DNA of 64,000 nucleotides from Pseudomonas citri (lineage in GTDB: Bacteria > Pseudomonadota > Gammaproteobacteria > Pseudomonadales > Pseudomonadaceae), in NCBI RefSeq assembly GCF_025336485.1, contig NZ_JAODAB010000028.1, positions 1 to 64,000 of the forward strand. The letters run 5' to 3'. Position 1 is the stretch's first letter. Every line of letters starts with the position of its first letter. The notes below the pieces were generated by a model that saw nothing but the letters and a program-made list of their open reading frames with translations, had not been told where the DNA came from and did no database searches. The position numbers were made by a program, and so were the translations under genes. Shown here one piece after another: positions 51,532 to 60,215 of the stretch.

Positions 51532-54500
51532 ATGCCCAGACTGACGGCCTTGTTTTTGCTGTCGCTGATGACCTGGACCGCAACAGCTGGCGCATTGACG
51601 CTCACCGACGAGGAGCTCCGCTGGCTCAAAAGCCACCCTGACTTGCGCCTGGGTGTCGATGCCTCATGGCCGCCATTCGAATTTCGCGACGACAAGGGCC
51701 GTTACCAGGGGCTGGCCGCCGACTATATCGATGTCATCCGTGGCCGCCTGGCGATCAAGTTCACCCCTGTGGAGCCGGCCAACTGGACCGAGGTACTGGA
51801 ACAGGTCGCGCAGGGCAAGATCGATCTCCTGCCTGGCATCATGTCCACCCCCGAACGCCAGAACTACCTGGCATTCACCCGCCCCTATCTCGACTTCCCG
51901 ATCGTTATCCTGGCCCATCAGAATGGCGCCCGCCCGCACAACATCGAGGAACTGTACGGACTGAAGATAGCCGTCGTGGAGAACTATGCACCCCACGAAC
52001 TGCTGCGCACCCGCCATCCCGACCTGAATCTGGTGGCGCTGCCCAGTGTCAGTTCAGCCTTGCAAGCCCTGGCGAACAATGAAGTGGATGCGATGGTGGG
52101 CGACCTGGCCTCCAGTGTCTGGAGCCTGCGCCAACTCAAGCTCGACGGGCTCTACGTCAGCGGACAAACCCCCTATCGCTACCAACTGGCGATGGCCGTC
52201 CCGCGCGATAACAAAATGTTGGTGGGCATCTTGGACAAGGTCCTGGCAGACATGACCCCGGCCCAGATCAACGAGATCCAGGACAAATGGGTCGGCGACG
52301 TACGCGACTACCGCCAGCTATGGTCAGACCTGTTGTTCTATGGTGTGCCAGGACTGGCCTTGTTGGTCGGCATACTGGTCGTTGTGATTCGCATCAACCG
52401 TCGCCTCAGTTCGGAAATTGCCCGACGTGTCGACCTGGAACAGGAACTGCGCAGCAGCGAATATCATTATCGGGGCCTGGTGGAGAGCCTGTCGGCGATT
52501 GCCTGGGAGGCCAAGGTCAGCGATTACACCTACAGTTATGTGTCCCCCCATGCCGAGGAACTGCTGGGCTACCCCCTCGCCCATTGGCTGATCCCAGGTT
52601 TCTGGCGCAATATCATTCATCCGGCCGACCTGATCCGCACCGAGACTTATTGCGATCAGGAAATCAGTGCCGGTCGCGACCATTGCGTTGATTATCGCGT
52701 GATCACCGCCGATGGACGCTGCCTGTGGGTGCGCGACCTTGTCAGCCTGATCGAGCACGGGCATGAGCCGGTGTTGCGGGGGCTGATGATCGACATCAGC
52801 GAAACCAAGCGCACCGAGGAAGCCCTGCGCCTCTCGGAACAGAAGTTCGCTTCGGTGTTCCGCCAGTGTCCGGATATCCTGGTGATAGCGCGCCTGCTGG
52901 ATGGCTGCCTGTTGGAAGTGAACACCGCTTTCGAAGAACAGATCGGCCTGAGCGCCGCGCAGGTAAGGGGCAAAACTGCAACCGAATTGAACATCTGGGG
53001 TATCCAGGACGCCGGCCCCGAACTGTTGCAGCGCTTGCAAGCCGGCAGCATCCGCAACCTGGAAATGCCCTTTCGCCGCAACAACGGCCAGATGTTCACC
53101 GGGCTGATTTCCGCCGAGCCCTTCGACCTCGATACGACACCCGCCCTGGTCGTGGTGGTGCGCGACATCAGTCAGCTCAAGGAAACCCAGCAGCAGCTGC
53201 AGACCTCCGAAGAAAAATTCGCCAAGGCGTTCCATGCCTCACCTGACGGCTTGTTGATATCTCGACAAAGTGACGGGCTGCTGATCGAGGTGAATGAAGG
53301 CTTCAGCCGCCTGACCGGTTTCAACAGTGCCTTGTCAGTGGACCGCTCGGCCCTGGAACTGGGTCTCTGGGTCAACCTCAACGAGCGTCGGCAAATGCTC
53401 GAGCTTTTGCAACGCGATGGCTTCGTGAAGGACTTCAGGTGCCATATCCGGCGCAACGACGGACAGATACGACTCTGTGAGGTTTCCAGTCGCCCGCTGC
53501 CTATCGGCAATGAAGACTGCATGCTGACCATCGCACGAGACATCACCGAACGCTACTTGATGCAGGAAAAGCTGCAACAGGCCGCCACCGTATTCGAAAG
53601 CACCGCCGAAGGCGTGCTGATCACCGATACACAACAGCACATCAGCGCGGTGAACCGCGCCTTCACCGAAATCACCGGCTACAGCGAAACCGAAGCCCTG
53701 GGCCACACTCCGCGGCTGCTGGCTTCCGGCCTGCATGACAGCGCGTTCTATGCGGCCATGTGGCACCAGTTGACTGACGAGGGGCATTGGCAAGGGGAGA
53801 TATCCAACCGGCGCAAGAACGGCGAGCTTTACCCCAGTTGGCTGACCATCAGCGCGGTGCGCAACCGGGACCGGCAGACCACGCATTTCGTCGCGGTCTT
53901 CGCCGATATCTCCAGCCTCAAGCACGCCCAGGCGCGACTCGATTACCAGGCGCACCATGATCCCCTCACCGGGCTGCCGAATCGTACACTGTTCGAAAGC
54001 CGCTTGCTGACGGCCCTCAACAGCCAACAGGAGAACGGCGGCCAGGGTGCGGTGTTGTTCCTGGACCTGGACCGCTTCAAACATATCAATGACAGCCTCG
54101 GACACCCGGTGGGCGACCTGCTGCTCAAAGGCATCGCCGTACGTTTGCGCGAACAGCTACGGGACATCGACACCGTCGCACGCCTGGGCGGCGACGAGTT
54201 CATTATCCTGTTGCCAGGCCTGCAACAACCCAGCGATGCCGAACACATCGCACAAAAGCTGTTGAACTGCTTCGCCGCCCCTTTCCAGGCAGGCGAGCAT
54301 GAGTTTTTCATCAGCGCCAGCATTGGCACCAGCCTGTACCCGAAGGACGGCTGCGATGTCGCCACGCTGATCAAGAACGCCGACGCGGCCATGTACCGCT
54401 CCAAGGCCAAGGGCCGCAACCGGGTCGAAAGCTACACCTGCGACCTCACCGCCCAAGCCAGCGAACGCGTGGCCTTGGAACACGAGCTGCGGCGGGCAAT

Positions 54501-55275
54501 CGAGCGCAACGAGTTGTCACTGGCTTTCCAGCCAAAGATCAGCCTCGACGACAACCGGCTGGTGGGGGCCGAAGCACTGATTCGCTGGACCCACCCCACC
54601 TTTGGCGACGTGCCTCCGGAACACTTCATTCCGCTGGCCGAAGAAAACGGCATGATCCTGCAAATCGGCGATTGGGTGCTGGAAAACGCCTGCCGGCAGC
54701 TATGCGAATGGAACAACACCTACGCAAGTCTGGGCCCGTTATCGGTCAACCTGGCCGGCGCCCAACTGCGCCAGCCCAACCTGCTGGTACGTATCGAACA
54801 ACTGCTGCGGGAGAACCAGCTCCGACCCGGCCTGTTGCAATTGGAAATCACCGAAAACTTCATCATGAGCCAGACCGAAGAAGCCCTGACGGTGCTGCAT
54901 CAATTGAAAAAGCTCGGCGTTCAACTGGCCATTGACGATTTCGGCACCGGCTACTCATCCCTGAGCTACCTCAAGCGCCTGCCGCTGGACATCCTCAAGA
55001 TCGACCAATCCTTCGTCCGCGGCCTACCCGACGACCCACACGACGCCGCTATCGTGCGGGCAATCATCGCCCTGGGCCGCAGCATGCAATTCACCATCAT
55101 CGCCGAGGGAGTCGAAACCCTGGCCCAACAGCAATTCCTGGCCGAAGAAGGTTGCGAACAGATCCAGGGCTTCATTGTCAGCCTGCCCCTGTGCGCCGAC
55201 GAGTTCGCCGCTACGTTTCTGCGTGTGACCGTATCGGATTTTTCGGATAGCACAGCCGAGAAACCGTCGCTATAA
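51532..55275 (+). CDS. Membrane diguanylate cyclase/phosphodiesterase with SBP_bac_3 and PAS sensors
   Basis: Cyclic-di-GMP enzyme of 1247 residues. Order: signal peptide (LTALFLLSLMTWTATAGA), periplasmic SBP_bac_3 domain at about 25–250 (LRLGVDASWPPFEFRD), a membrane helix near 265–285, four PAS segments at about 310–800, a GGDEF domain with intact LGGDEFIIL, and an EAL domain with AEALIRW, DDFGTGYSSL and LKIDQSFVRG intact. Both active sites look functional. The ATG at 51532 has GAGG five bases upstream; a GTG one codon earlier is too close. Its stop codon overlaps the TATAAT of the tRNA gene. Confidence 0.92.
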   Translation: MPRLTALFLLSLMTWTATAGALTLTDEELRWLKSHPDLRLGVDASWPPFEFRDDKGRYQGLAADYIDVIRGRLAIKFTPVEPANWTEVLEQVAQGKIDLLPGIMSTPERQNYLAFTRPYLDFPIVILAHQNGARPHNIEELYGLKIAVVENYAPHELLRTRHPDLNLVALPSVSSALQALANNEVDAMVGDLASSVWSLRQLKLDGLYVSGQTPYRYQLAMAVPRDNKMLVGILDKVLADMTPAQINEIQDKWVGDVRDYRQLWSDLLFYGVPGLALLVGILVVVIRINRRLSSEIARRVDLEQELRSSEYHYRGLVESLSAIAWEAKVSDYTYSYVSPHAEELLGYPLAHWLIPGFWRNIIHPADLIRTETYCDQEISAGRDHCVDYRVITADGRCLWVRDLVSLIEHGHEPVLRGLMIDISETKRTEEALRLSEQKFASVFRQCPDILVIARLLDGCLLEVNTAFEEQIGLSAAQVRGKTATELNIWGIQDAGPELLQRLQAGSIRNLEMPFRRNNGQMFTGLISAEPFDLDTTPALVVVVRDISQLKETQQQLQTSEEKFAKAFHASPDGLLISRQSDGLLIEVNEGFSRLTGFNSALSVDRSALELGLWVNLNERRQMLELLQRDGFVKDFRCHIRRNDGQIRLCEVSSRPLPIGNEDCMLTIARDITERYLMQEKLQQAATVFESTAEGVLITDTQQHISAVNRAFTEITGYSETEALGHTPRLLASGLHDSAFYAAMWHQLTDEGHWQGEISNRRKNGELYPSWLTISAVRNRDRQTTHFVAVFADISSLKHAQARLDYQAHHDPLTGLPNRTLFESRLLTALNSQQENGGQGAVLFLDLDRFKHINDSLGHPVGDLLLKGIAVRLREQLRDIDTVARLGGDEFIILLPGLQQPSDAEHIAQKLLNCFAAPFQAGEHEFFISASIGTSLYPKDGCDVATLIKNADAAMYRSKAKGRNRVESYTCDLTAQASERVALEHELRRAIERNELSLAFQPKISLDDNRLVGAEALIRWTHPTFGDVPPEHFIPLAEENGMILQIGDWVLENACRQLCEWNNTYASLGPLSVNLAGAQLRQPNLLVRIEQLLRENQLRPGLLQLEITENFIMSQTEEALTVLHQLKKLGVQLAIDDFGTGYSSLSYLKRLPLDILKIDQSFVRGLPDDPHDAAIVRAIIALGRSMQFTIIAEGVETLAQQQFLAEEGCEQIQGFIVSLPLCADEFAATFLRVTVSDFSDSTAEKPSL

Positions 55276-55276
55276 T
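55271..55276 (+). promoter_or_regulatory. -10 element of the tRNA gene overlapping a stop codon
   Basis: TATAAT at 55271–55276 includes the TAA stop (55273–55275) of the preceding gene and lies 14 bases before the tRNA 5' end. The -35 region is weak. Confidence 0.6.
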
Positions 55277-55290
55277 CCGCGGCCTACTGA

Positions 55291-55367
55291 GGGCCTATAG
55301 CTCAGTCGGTTAGAGCAGAGGACTCATAATCCTTTGGTCCACGGTTCGAGTCCGTGTGGGCCCACCA
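55291..55367 (+). tRNA. tRNA with CAU anticodon, probably tRNA-Ile2
   Basis: A 77-base cloverleaf with encoded CCA. Acceptor GGGCCTA/TGGGCCC, D-arm with AGCTCAGTCGGTTAGAGC, anticodon CAT at 55325–55327, T-arm GGTTCGAGTCC. Pairs C4–G69 and C5–G68 are the ones used by TilS to recognise tRNA-Ile2, and the E. coli elongator tRNA-Met lacks them. So it most likely reads AUA after lysidine modification; many annotations would call it Met. Confidence 0.9.
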
Positions 55368-55371
55368 TCTT

Positions 55372-55396
55372 GAAAGCCGCGCATTGCGCGGCTTTC
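55372..55396 (+). terminator. Terminator after the tRNA
   Basis: Perfect 11-bp arms GAAAGCCGCGC (55372–55382) and GCGCGGCTTTC (55386–55396) with a three-base loop; the T residues sit in the 3' arm. Confidence 0.88.
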
Positions 55397-55429
55397 GCGT
55401 TTCAGCGCGCAGGAAAACCCTGTCACTCG

Positions 55430-56143
55430 TCACTCGCTACCGGGGGGACAGCCCTCACGGCAGCCACGACGCGTGACGCTGATTTTCCGGTACTGCGCGG
55501 TGGCCGGCCTTTTCAGCTCCAGTTGTGTCATGCAGACCGCAGGATCGTTGAGCGCGAGTGTTTTAAGGTGGTTTACATCCATTTCCCACCATCGACTCGC
55601 CAATAGGCGCTCGATCATTTCGGGGGGGTGCCTGAAACGCACCACCTTCGCCGGAACCCCGGCAACAATGGCGTACGGCGGCACATCCTCAACCACGACA
55701 GCCCGCGTCGCGATCACCGCGCCCGTGCCGACGGTGACGCCCTCGAGAATCATCGCGTTGCTTCCTATCCATACATCATGGCCAATCGTCGCCATGTCGG
55801 TTCTGGCGTGGTAAGTCAGTGCAGAGGCGGTGTATTGGAATGGATGGGAGCTGAGCCAAGTGGTGGGATGGGTATGTTTTTCCTGCCCGATGACCACCCC
55901 CGTTCCCATGGAACAAAAGCGGCCGATCGATGACACCAGGGAAAGGTGGCTTTCACTGCGGATATAAGTATGGGCACCGATCATGAGGTGTGGTGAATCG
56001 ATGTCGACGTGCCCCAGGGCCACACCTTCTTCCAGGATCAACTCGGTTCTTTTGCTCAGCGAAAGGACCCCACCCGCCAGCTTGCAGTTGCGCTTTTTTA
56101 TCCAGCGTTTCCAATAGAAATTTCTTAGCGAATCCAATTCCAA
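55430..56143 (-). CDS. CatB-related O-acetyltransferase (hexapeptide repeat)
   Basis: Left-handed beta-helix acetyltransferase; acceptor unknown. The 237-residue product has hexapeptide turns (LMIGAHTYIRSESHLSLVSSIGRFCS split by eye), the catalytic-type histidine loop KHTHPTTWLSSHPF, IGHDVWIGSNAMILEGVTVG and PPYAIVAGVPAKVVRFR, as in xenobiotic acetyltransferases and nodulation or polysaccharide acetylases. The start is TTG at 56143 (or 56137), with no strong ribosome binding site, so the 5' end is uncertain. Convergent with the tRNA; this gene and the next look like accessory content. Confidence 0.85.
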   Translation of the reverse strand: MELDSLRNFYWKRWIKKRNCKLAGGVLSLSKRTELILEEGVALGHVDIDSPHLMIGAHTYIRSESHLSLVSSIGRFCSMGTGVVIGQEKHTHPTTWLSSHPFQYTASALTYHARTDMATIGHDVWIGSNAMILEGVTVGTGAVIATRAVVVEDVPPYAIVAGVPAKVVRFRHPPEMIERLLASRWWEMDVNHLKTLALNDPAVCMTQLELKRPATAQYRKISVTRRGCREGCPPGSE

Positions 56144-56270
56144 CTAACCCACAGGCTGCGACAACGACGCATAGTCTAAAGCGATTGCGTAGGGATGGGT
56201 GGACGTAATGTCAGGTCGCTCTCAAAGGGCCACACAAGTGCCTGTTTTCTTTATCGTGCTGGATATTTCG

Positions 56271-58754
56271 ATGAGGCCAAACGACACTAACTGCCCCTCA
56301 TTCCCAGCCTCCAACGAGATCCTCATCATCGCCAGCCCCAGCCTCTCCCGACTGTTCCTCGAACTGCTATGGCAAATCAGCGTGCTGGTCGTGCCGGCCT
56401 TTTTCGTCACAGTATTACCACCCATCCTCGCGTTTTTGGTGGTGCTGTTTTTCGGACTGTTGATGGCGATAGCGGCGCGCCTGGGCCGGCTATCCGTCGG
56501 GCGCGGTTGTGCACGGTTGATGATCAGCGCGGTATTTGGCCTGGGTTTCAGCCTGGGCAGGGCCTTGCCAGAGTGGTGGGACATTCTGGTGCCCATGGTC
56601 AGCATCTTCGGCGGGCTCGCGTGTGTCAGTGTCTGGGAGCGACGCCTTGGCCTGGCAAAAGAGAGTGTCAAGGGACCAAGCGCCTGGGGCGGGAGCGAGC
56701 CGCAACACACCCCTGAAGGCGAACCGATCCGGGTGTTCAACCATGGAGAAATCGCGATGGGTGGCCCCACTTATTGCGACTATCTGTTCCCCGACGGCGT
56801 GCTTCTGCAAGGTCTGGGTCCCTCGGCGGTGTTCTCCAGCGACGGACGTTATTTTGCCGCGACCGTACCGTCCCGGCAGAGCTGGGGACTGGTGCTCCTC
56901 GACCGTCAGCAGCGTCAGGTCTATCGCTGCGCCGACAGCGAGTTCTGGGAGTTGGATACCTTTGATCTCGACGCCCTGAACGGGCGCCACAGTCCACTGG
57001 TGGATGACAGCATTCGCCAGACCCGACTCGATGAGCTGTTGCAAACGGCCAGCGTCAGCCAACTGATGCCCGTCGCCGATCTCTGGCTGGAGCCCGATTG
57101 GGATCCGCAACGTGTTCCGCGGAGCTTCGAGCGGCGCTCTGCCGACGGCCGACAATGCCTGACGGGCGAGATTCTACTGCCCGCGACTTTCCGCGACCTC
57201 GATCAGCCGCTGCAACCGCTGCTGTCGCCATGCTATGCCGTCAGCGTCAACGGCCAGCCATCCGGCCTGTTGATGGCGGCCGATACGCCTCTGGTGTGGA
57301 GCACCGATCAGCGTGCCCTGGTGTGTCAGGCTCAGGAACAAACCGGTCACCCCAACGGTGACCGGTATTGGTTGTGGCAAGTCGACGAGGGCTGGCGCGC
57401 GCTCCCCTCGCCTTGGGTACGGAGTGATGCCGAGCCGTCTTTTTATTGGCATGAGGTGTTGAGCCTCGACGCGCACCGTGTGCATATCGGCGCATACCTC
57501 GACTACCCACGTCCATCCCAGGGCCGGTATGGCTATCGCCTGGACAGCATCCACAGCGACACCGAAACCCAGACCAGCCATGACGCCCAAGGGCGCGTGC
57601 AAGTGGCGCAATTCAAGCTGACCCGCATGGCGCTGGCGATGCCGCTGGACAGTTCGGGCCGACGAGGCGATTCGTGCATCGAGACACAGCCGATGTTGGG
57701 GGGCGTATGCGCTCAACTGACTTGGCTTGCCGACAATCGCGACGGCCTCGGCGGTTATCGCTGCCAGATCGGTGACTGGCATCTGCCGGGCCATTGGCTG
57801 CTGGATCACCGGGTCTCGGATTGCGGGCGCTACCTGGCGCTGCTGCCGTTCGAAGGCGCAACTCGGGTGACAACCCATGCAGCGGTCGCGGACCTGAAGG
57901 AACGCCGCTTGCTGGAGGGGCCGACCATGTGGGTCGCTCGCCTGCTGGATTTCCGCGATGGCCGCCTGAGCCTGGCGGTGGTCGAGGGCCGTCTGGATCA
58001 AGGCCTGGACAGCAGCCCGCTGCAACGCTTCAACGTCCCCGCACCGTCGGCCGGTGGCGATCCGTCGTTCTGTCTTCCCGACGAGCAATACCAGCTGTTC
58101 TACAACACGGTGGAACTGCAACCGGACGAAGCTCAACTGCGCCGCGTCGCCCCCTGGCGCCTGGTGGACCGCCCGCAAGCCGCGACCGCCGAAGGGGATT
58201 TCATCCAGCCTGCACCGGGCCAGCAGGATGCTGCCTGGCTATTTGGCAGCGAAACGGAATACGCCGACAGTTGGGTACGTGCGGGTACACCCCGGCTCGG
58301 CGGCCATCTACTGACGGCCTCGGGCTGCGCGCTGACAGAACTCGCCCCCTCGATGATCTGGTCCGCCGATGGCCGTTATCTGGCCTTGACCTGCCTGATG
58401 ACGGACGTGGCAGAACATTGTGGCGATTATCGAGGCTGGCGATTGCTGCTTCTCGATGTGCAGGCCCACACGCTGCGGGTCCATTCGCAATGGCTGGGGC
58501 ACCGGCCGCTGTACGAAGGCTTCGACGATGAACACCTGCACGTGCGTTGTTTCGAACGGGATTGGGAAGCCGAAGATGATCAAGACCCCGGCTCGATCCA
58601 ATCATTGCCCCTGGCGCTCTTGCTGAAACAACCGCCGGAACAGCTGGTGTGCCAGGACGGCCGCTGGTTCAGGCCCGCGCAGGTGCACCTGGCTCCGGCC
58701 TGGCGAGCGTTGGCTTTGCCTGACATTGGCTATTTCGAACCCGAGAGCCTGTAA
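56271..58754 (+). CDS. Large membrane-anchored protein of unknown function, probable beta-propeller
   Basis: I do not recognise a named family. From the ATG at 56271 the product is 827 residues; GTG 56199 and ATG 56208 are longer in-frame options. Hydrophobic segments at about 25–65 and 85–125 suggest three or four membrane helices. The rest is soluble and Trp/Asp/Leu-rich. Three stretches of similar shape, FSSDGRYFAATVPS...LLD, DCGRYLALLPFEGA...ADL and WSADGRYLALTCLM...LLLD, look like propeller blades, as in WD40 or prolyl-oligopeptidase N-terminal domains. No catalytic triad is seen. Confidence 0.72.
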   Translation: MRPNDTNCPSFPASNEILIIASPSLSRLFLELLWQISVLVVPAFFVTVLPPILAFLVVLFFGLLMAIAARLGRLSVGRGCARLMISAVFGLGFSLGRALPEWWDILVPMVSIFGGLACVSVWERRLGLAKESVKGPSAWGGSEPQHTPEGEPIRVFNHGEIAMGGPTYCDYLFPDGVLLQGLGPSAVFSSDGRYFAATVPSRQSWGLVLLDRQQRQVYRCADSEFWELDTFDLDALNGRHSPLVDDSIRQTRLDELLQTASVSQLMPVADLWLEPDWDPQRVPRSFERRSADGRQCLTGEILLPATFRDLDQPLQPLLSPCYAVSVNGQPSGLLMAADTPLVWSTDQRALVCQAQEQTGHPNGDRYWLWQVDEGWRALPSPWVRSDAEPSFYWHEVLSLDAHRVHIGAYLDYPRPSQGRYGYRLDSIHSDTETQTSHDAQGRVQVAQFKLTRMALAMPLDSSGRRGDSCIETQPMLGGVCAQLTWLADNRDGLGGYRCQIGDWHLPGHWLLDHRVSDCGRYLALLPFEGATRVTTHAAVADLKERRLLEGPTMWVARLLDFRDGRLSLAVVEGRLDQGLDSSPLQRFNVPAPSAGGDPSFCLPDEQYQLFYNTVELQPDEAQLRRVAPWRLVDRPQAATAEGDFIQPAPGQQDAAWLFGSETEYADSWVRAGTPRLGGHLLTASGCALTELAPSMIWSADGRYLALTCLMTDVAEHCGDYRGWRLLLLDVQAHTLRVHSQWLGHRPLYEGFDDEHLHVRCFERDWEAEDDQDPGSIQSLPLALLLKQPPEQLVCQDGRWFRPAQVHLAPAWRALALPDIGYFEPESL

Positions 58755-58789
58755 CATGCCCGTCATTGATGACTGCGCCGGAGCCCACC

Positions 58790-59251
58790 TTGCCTGACAC
58801 CCGCCCTCCCGTCCTCGACGAAATCGATCGTCAACTGATCGCCGCCCTGCAAATCAATGCCCGGGAAAGCGTCGCCATGCTCGCCCGGCAACTGGGCATC
58901 GCCCGCACGACCGTGACCTCGCGACTGGCGCGCCTGGAAAAGACCAAGGTGATTACCGGCTATGGCGTGCGCCTGGGGCAACGGGTCATCGACGGTGGCT
59001 TGCAGGCTTATGTTGGCATCACGGTCCAGCCACGCTCCGGCAAGGACGTACTGCGCCGCTTGAGCGCCATGGCCCAGGTCCAGCAATTGTGCGCGGTCAG
59101 CGGCGAGTTCGATTACGTGGCCTGGCTACGCACGGACTCGCCGGAGCAACTGGATCAGTTGCTGGACCAGATCGGCAGCGTGGACGGGGTGGAGAAGACC
59201 ACCACGTCGATCATTCTCAGCAGCAAGATTGATCGAGGGCAGCCGGTTTAA
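58790..59251 (+). CDS. Lrp/AsnC family transcriptional regulator
   Basis: Amino-acid-responsive regulator, 153 residues from TTG at 58790, which has GGAG seven bases upstream; the ATG at 58769 lacks one. N-terminal helix-turn-helix with LDEIDRQLIAALQINARESV and LGIARTTVTSRLARLE, then a RAM ligand domain (AYVGITVQP, LCAVSGEFDYVAWLR). In P. putida the same regulator sits by davBA, so it is a good candidate for lysine-responsive control of davBA, although a HigBA module now lies between. Confidence 0.9.
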   Translation: MPDTRPPVLDEIDRQLIAALQINARESVAMLARQLGIARTTVTSRLARLEKTKVITGYGVRLGQRVIDGGLQAYVGITVQPRSGKDVLRRLSAMAQVQQLCAVSGEFDYVAWLRTDSPEQLDQLLDQIGSVDGVEKTTTSIILSSKIDRGQPV

Positions 59252-59272
59252 GCCCCAGACGGACAACGCCCA

Positions 59273-59584
59273 TCATGTGTGTTGGGCGAAATTTTCGATT
59301 CTGACCTGCCCCTCCGGGAAGGTCGCGATAATCTCCAACTCGCCGCCCATGGCACGTATGTAGTTGCGCAAGGTGCTGATGTACATGTCCGTACGGCGCT
59401 CCATTTTCGAGACTGCCGCCTGGTTGATATGCAGTGCCTTGGCCAAGGCGTCCTGGCTCAATTCCTGCGCTTGACGCAACTCGTGCAACGGCATTTCTGC
59501 ACGCAACTTCTGATACAGAGCCTGCGTTCGAGCCTGAGACTCAGGCGAACGGCGCTCCACCAAGTCGGAAAATTTCTTAGCCAT
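59273..59584 (-). CDS. XRE-family antitoxin (HigA-like)
   Basis: Antitoxin and probable autorepressor, 103 residues from the ATG at 59584. A helix-turn-helix is seen in LSQDALAKALHINQAAVSKMERRTD. The open frame extends two codons further to a TTG. The start lies inside the last codons of the toxin frame (8-base overlap), the toxin-first order typical of higBA. Reads intact, while its partner toxin is interrupted. Confidence 0.88.
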   Translation of the reverse strand: MAKKFSDLVERRSPESQARTQALYQKLRAEMPLHELRQAQELSQDALAKALHINQAAVSKMERRTDMYISTLRNYIRAMGGELEIIATFPEGQVRIENFAQHT

Positions 59585-59942
59585 TGTCAAAGCCCTCTCT
59601 CTTCAGTACTTCCAAGTGCTCGTCGTAGAGGCGTTCGGCCAACGGTACGTGTTTCTGGTACCAGCGGTCCTGACCAGTCTTGTCTCCGCCAATCAGCAGG
59701 ATGGCGCAACGACGTGAATCAAACGCATAGAGAACACGATAAGGCCTGCCCGCGTGTTGTATCCGTAACTCCCGAAGGTTGCCACGGCGTGAACCTTTGA
59801 TATCACTGGAGTGAGGAAAGCCCAGGTGCGGCCCGGCATCGCCAAGCAGCATCACTGCGACCTGCACGGAGTCTTGCTCGGATTCACAGAGACCGTTCCA
59901 CTACCTCTCAAACTCATCGGTGTATTCAACATCCCATTTCAT
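59577..59942 (-). pseudogene. RelE/HigB-family toxin gene with an in-frame TAG at codon 14
   Basis: From an ATG at 59942 the frame reads MKWDVEYTDEFER, then TAG (59901–59903), then WNGLCESEQDSV and on to IKGSRRGNLRELRI, GRPYRVLYAFDSRRCAILLI, GGDKTGQDRWY and LYDEHLEVLKREGFDNG. Both sides of the stop match one 121-residue RelE/HigB toxin; relatives have a second Trp there, so TGG to TAG is the simplest change. A start at the GTG at 59867 would give 96 residues lacking the first strand and helix. Probably inactive, unless the stop is suppressed or an assembly error. Confidence 0.82.
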
Positions 59943-60045
59943 TCAAATATGCCACCCAAGATATATAACCTCAAGGGAATAACCATAGGAGCGTCGGCAG
60001 GTATCTGCCCCTATCGATCGCGCAGACAATTGTTAAGGAGAGTTT

Positions 60046-60063
60046 CTGTGGGAGCGGATTTCG
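60046..60063. repeat. Truncated REP-like half-site
   Basis: CTGTGGGAGCGGATTTCG matches the left half of a Pseudomonas REP (CTGTGGGAGCGGGCTTGC) with changes at the end; no partner arm is seen. Confidence 0.5.
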
Positions 60064-60114
60064 TCATTACGACGGTTTAATACATCAGAATGACTAACAT
60101 ATACTCAAAACGAC

Positions 60115-60196
60115 GACACATTGTGTCTTATTAACGTATCCCCCGCTCCCTAGAATGGCTGGCATCTTTCCTATACTCAGACGCGACGCTGCGTCG
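60115..60196 (+). promoter_or_regulatory. davBA promoter region with two 13-bp palindromes
   Basis: Two perfect odd palindromes with a central T flank a good -10: GACACA-T-TGTGTC at 60115–60127 and CGACGC-T-GCGTCG at 60184–60196. The -10-like CTATACT at 60171–60177 equals the extended sigma-S preference. The second palindrome would cover the transcription start. They are candidate operators for a local regulator such as the Lrp-type protein; no footprint knowledge is used. Confidence 0.45.
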
Positions 60197-60215
60197 AGCC
60201 TCATCAAGGTCAGCC

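Noticed and set aside
55291..60215. A genomic island integrated in the tRNA gene
   Set aside because: No integrase gene and no second copy of the tRNA 3' end was seen before davB; the tRNA is intact. The accessory genes here may still be recent, but site-specific integration is not supported.
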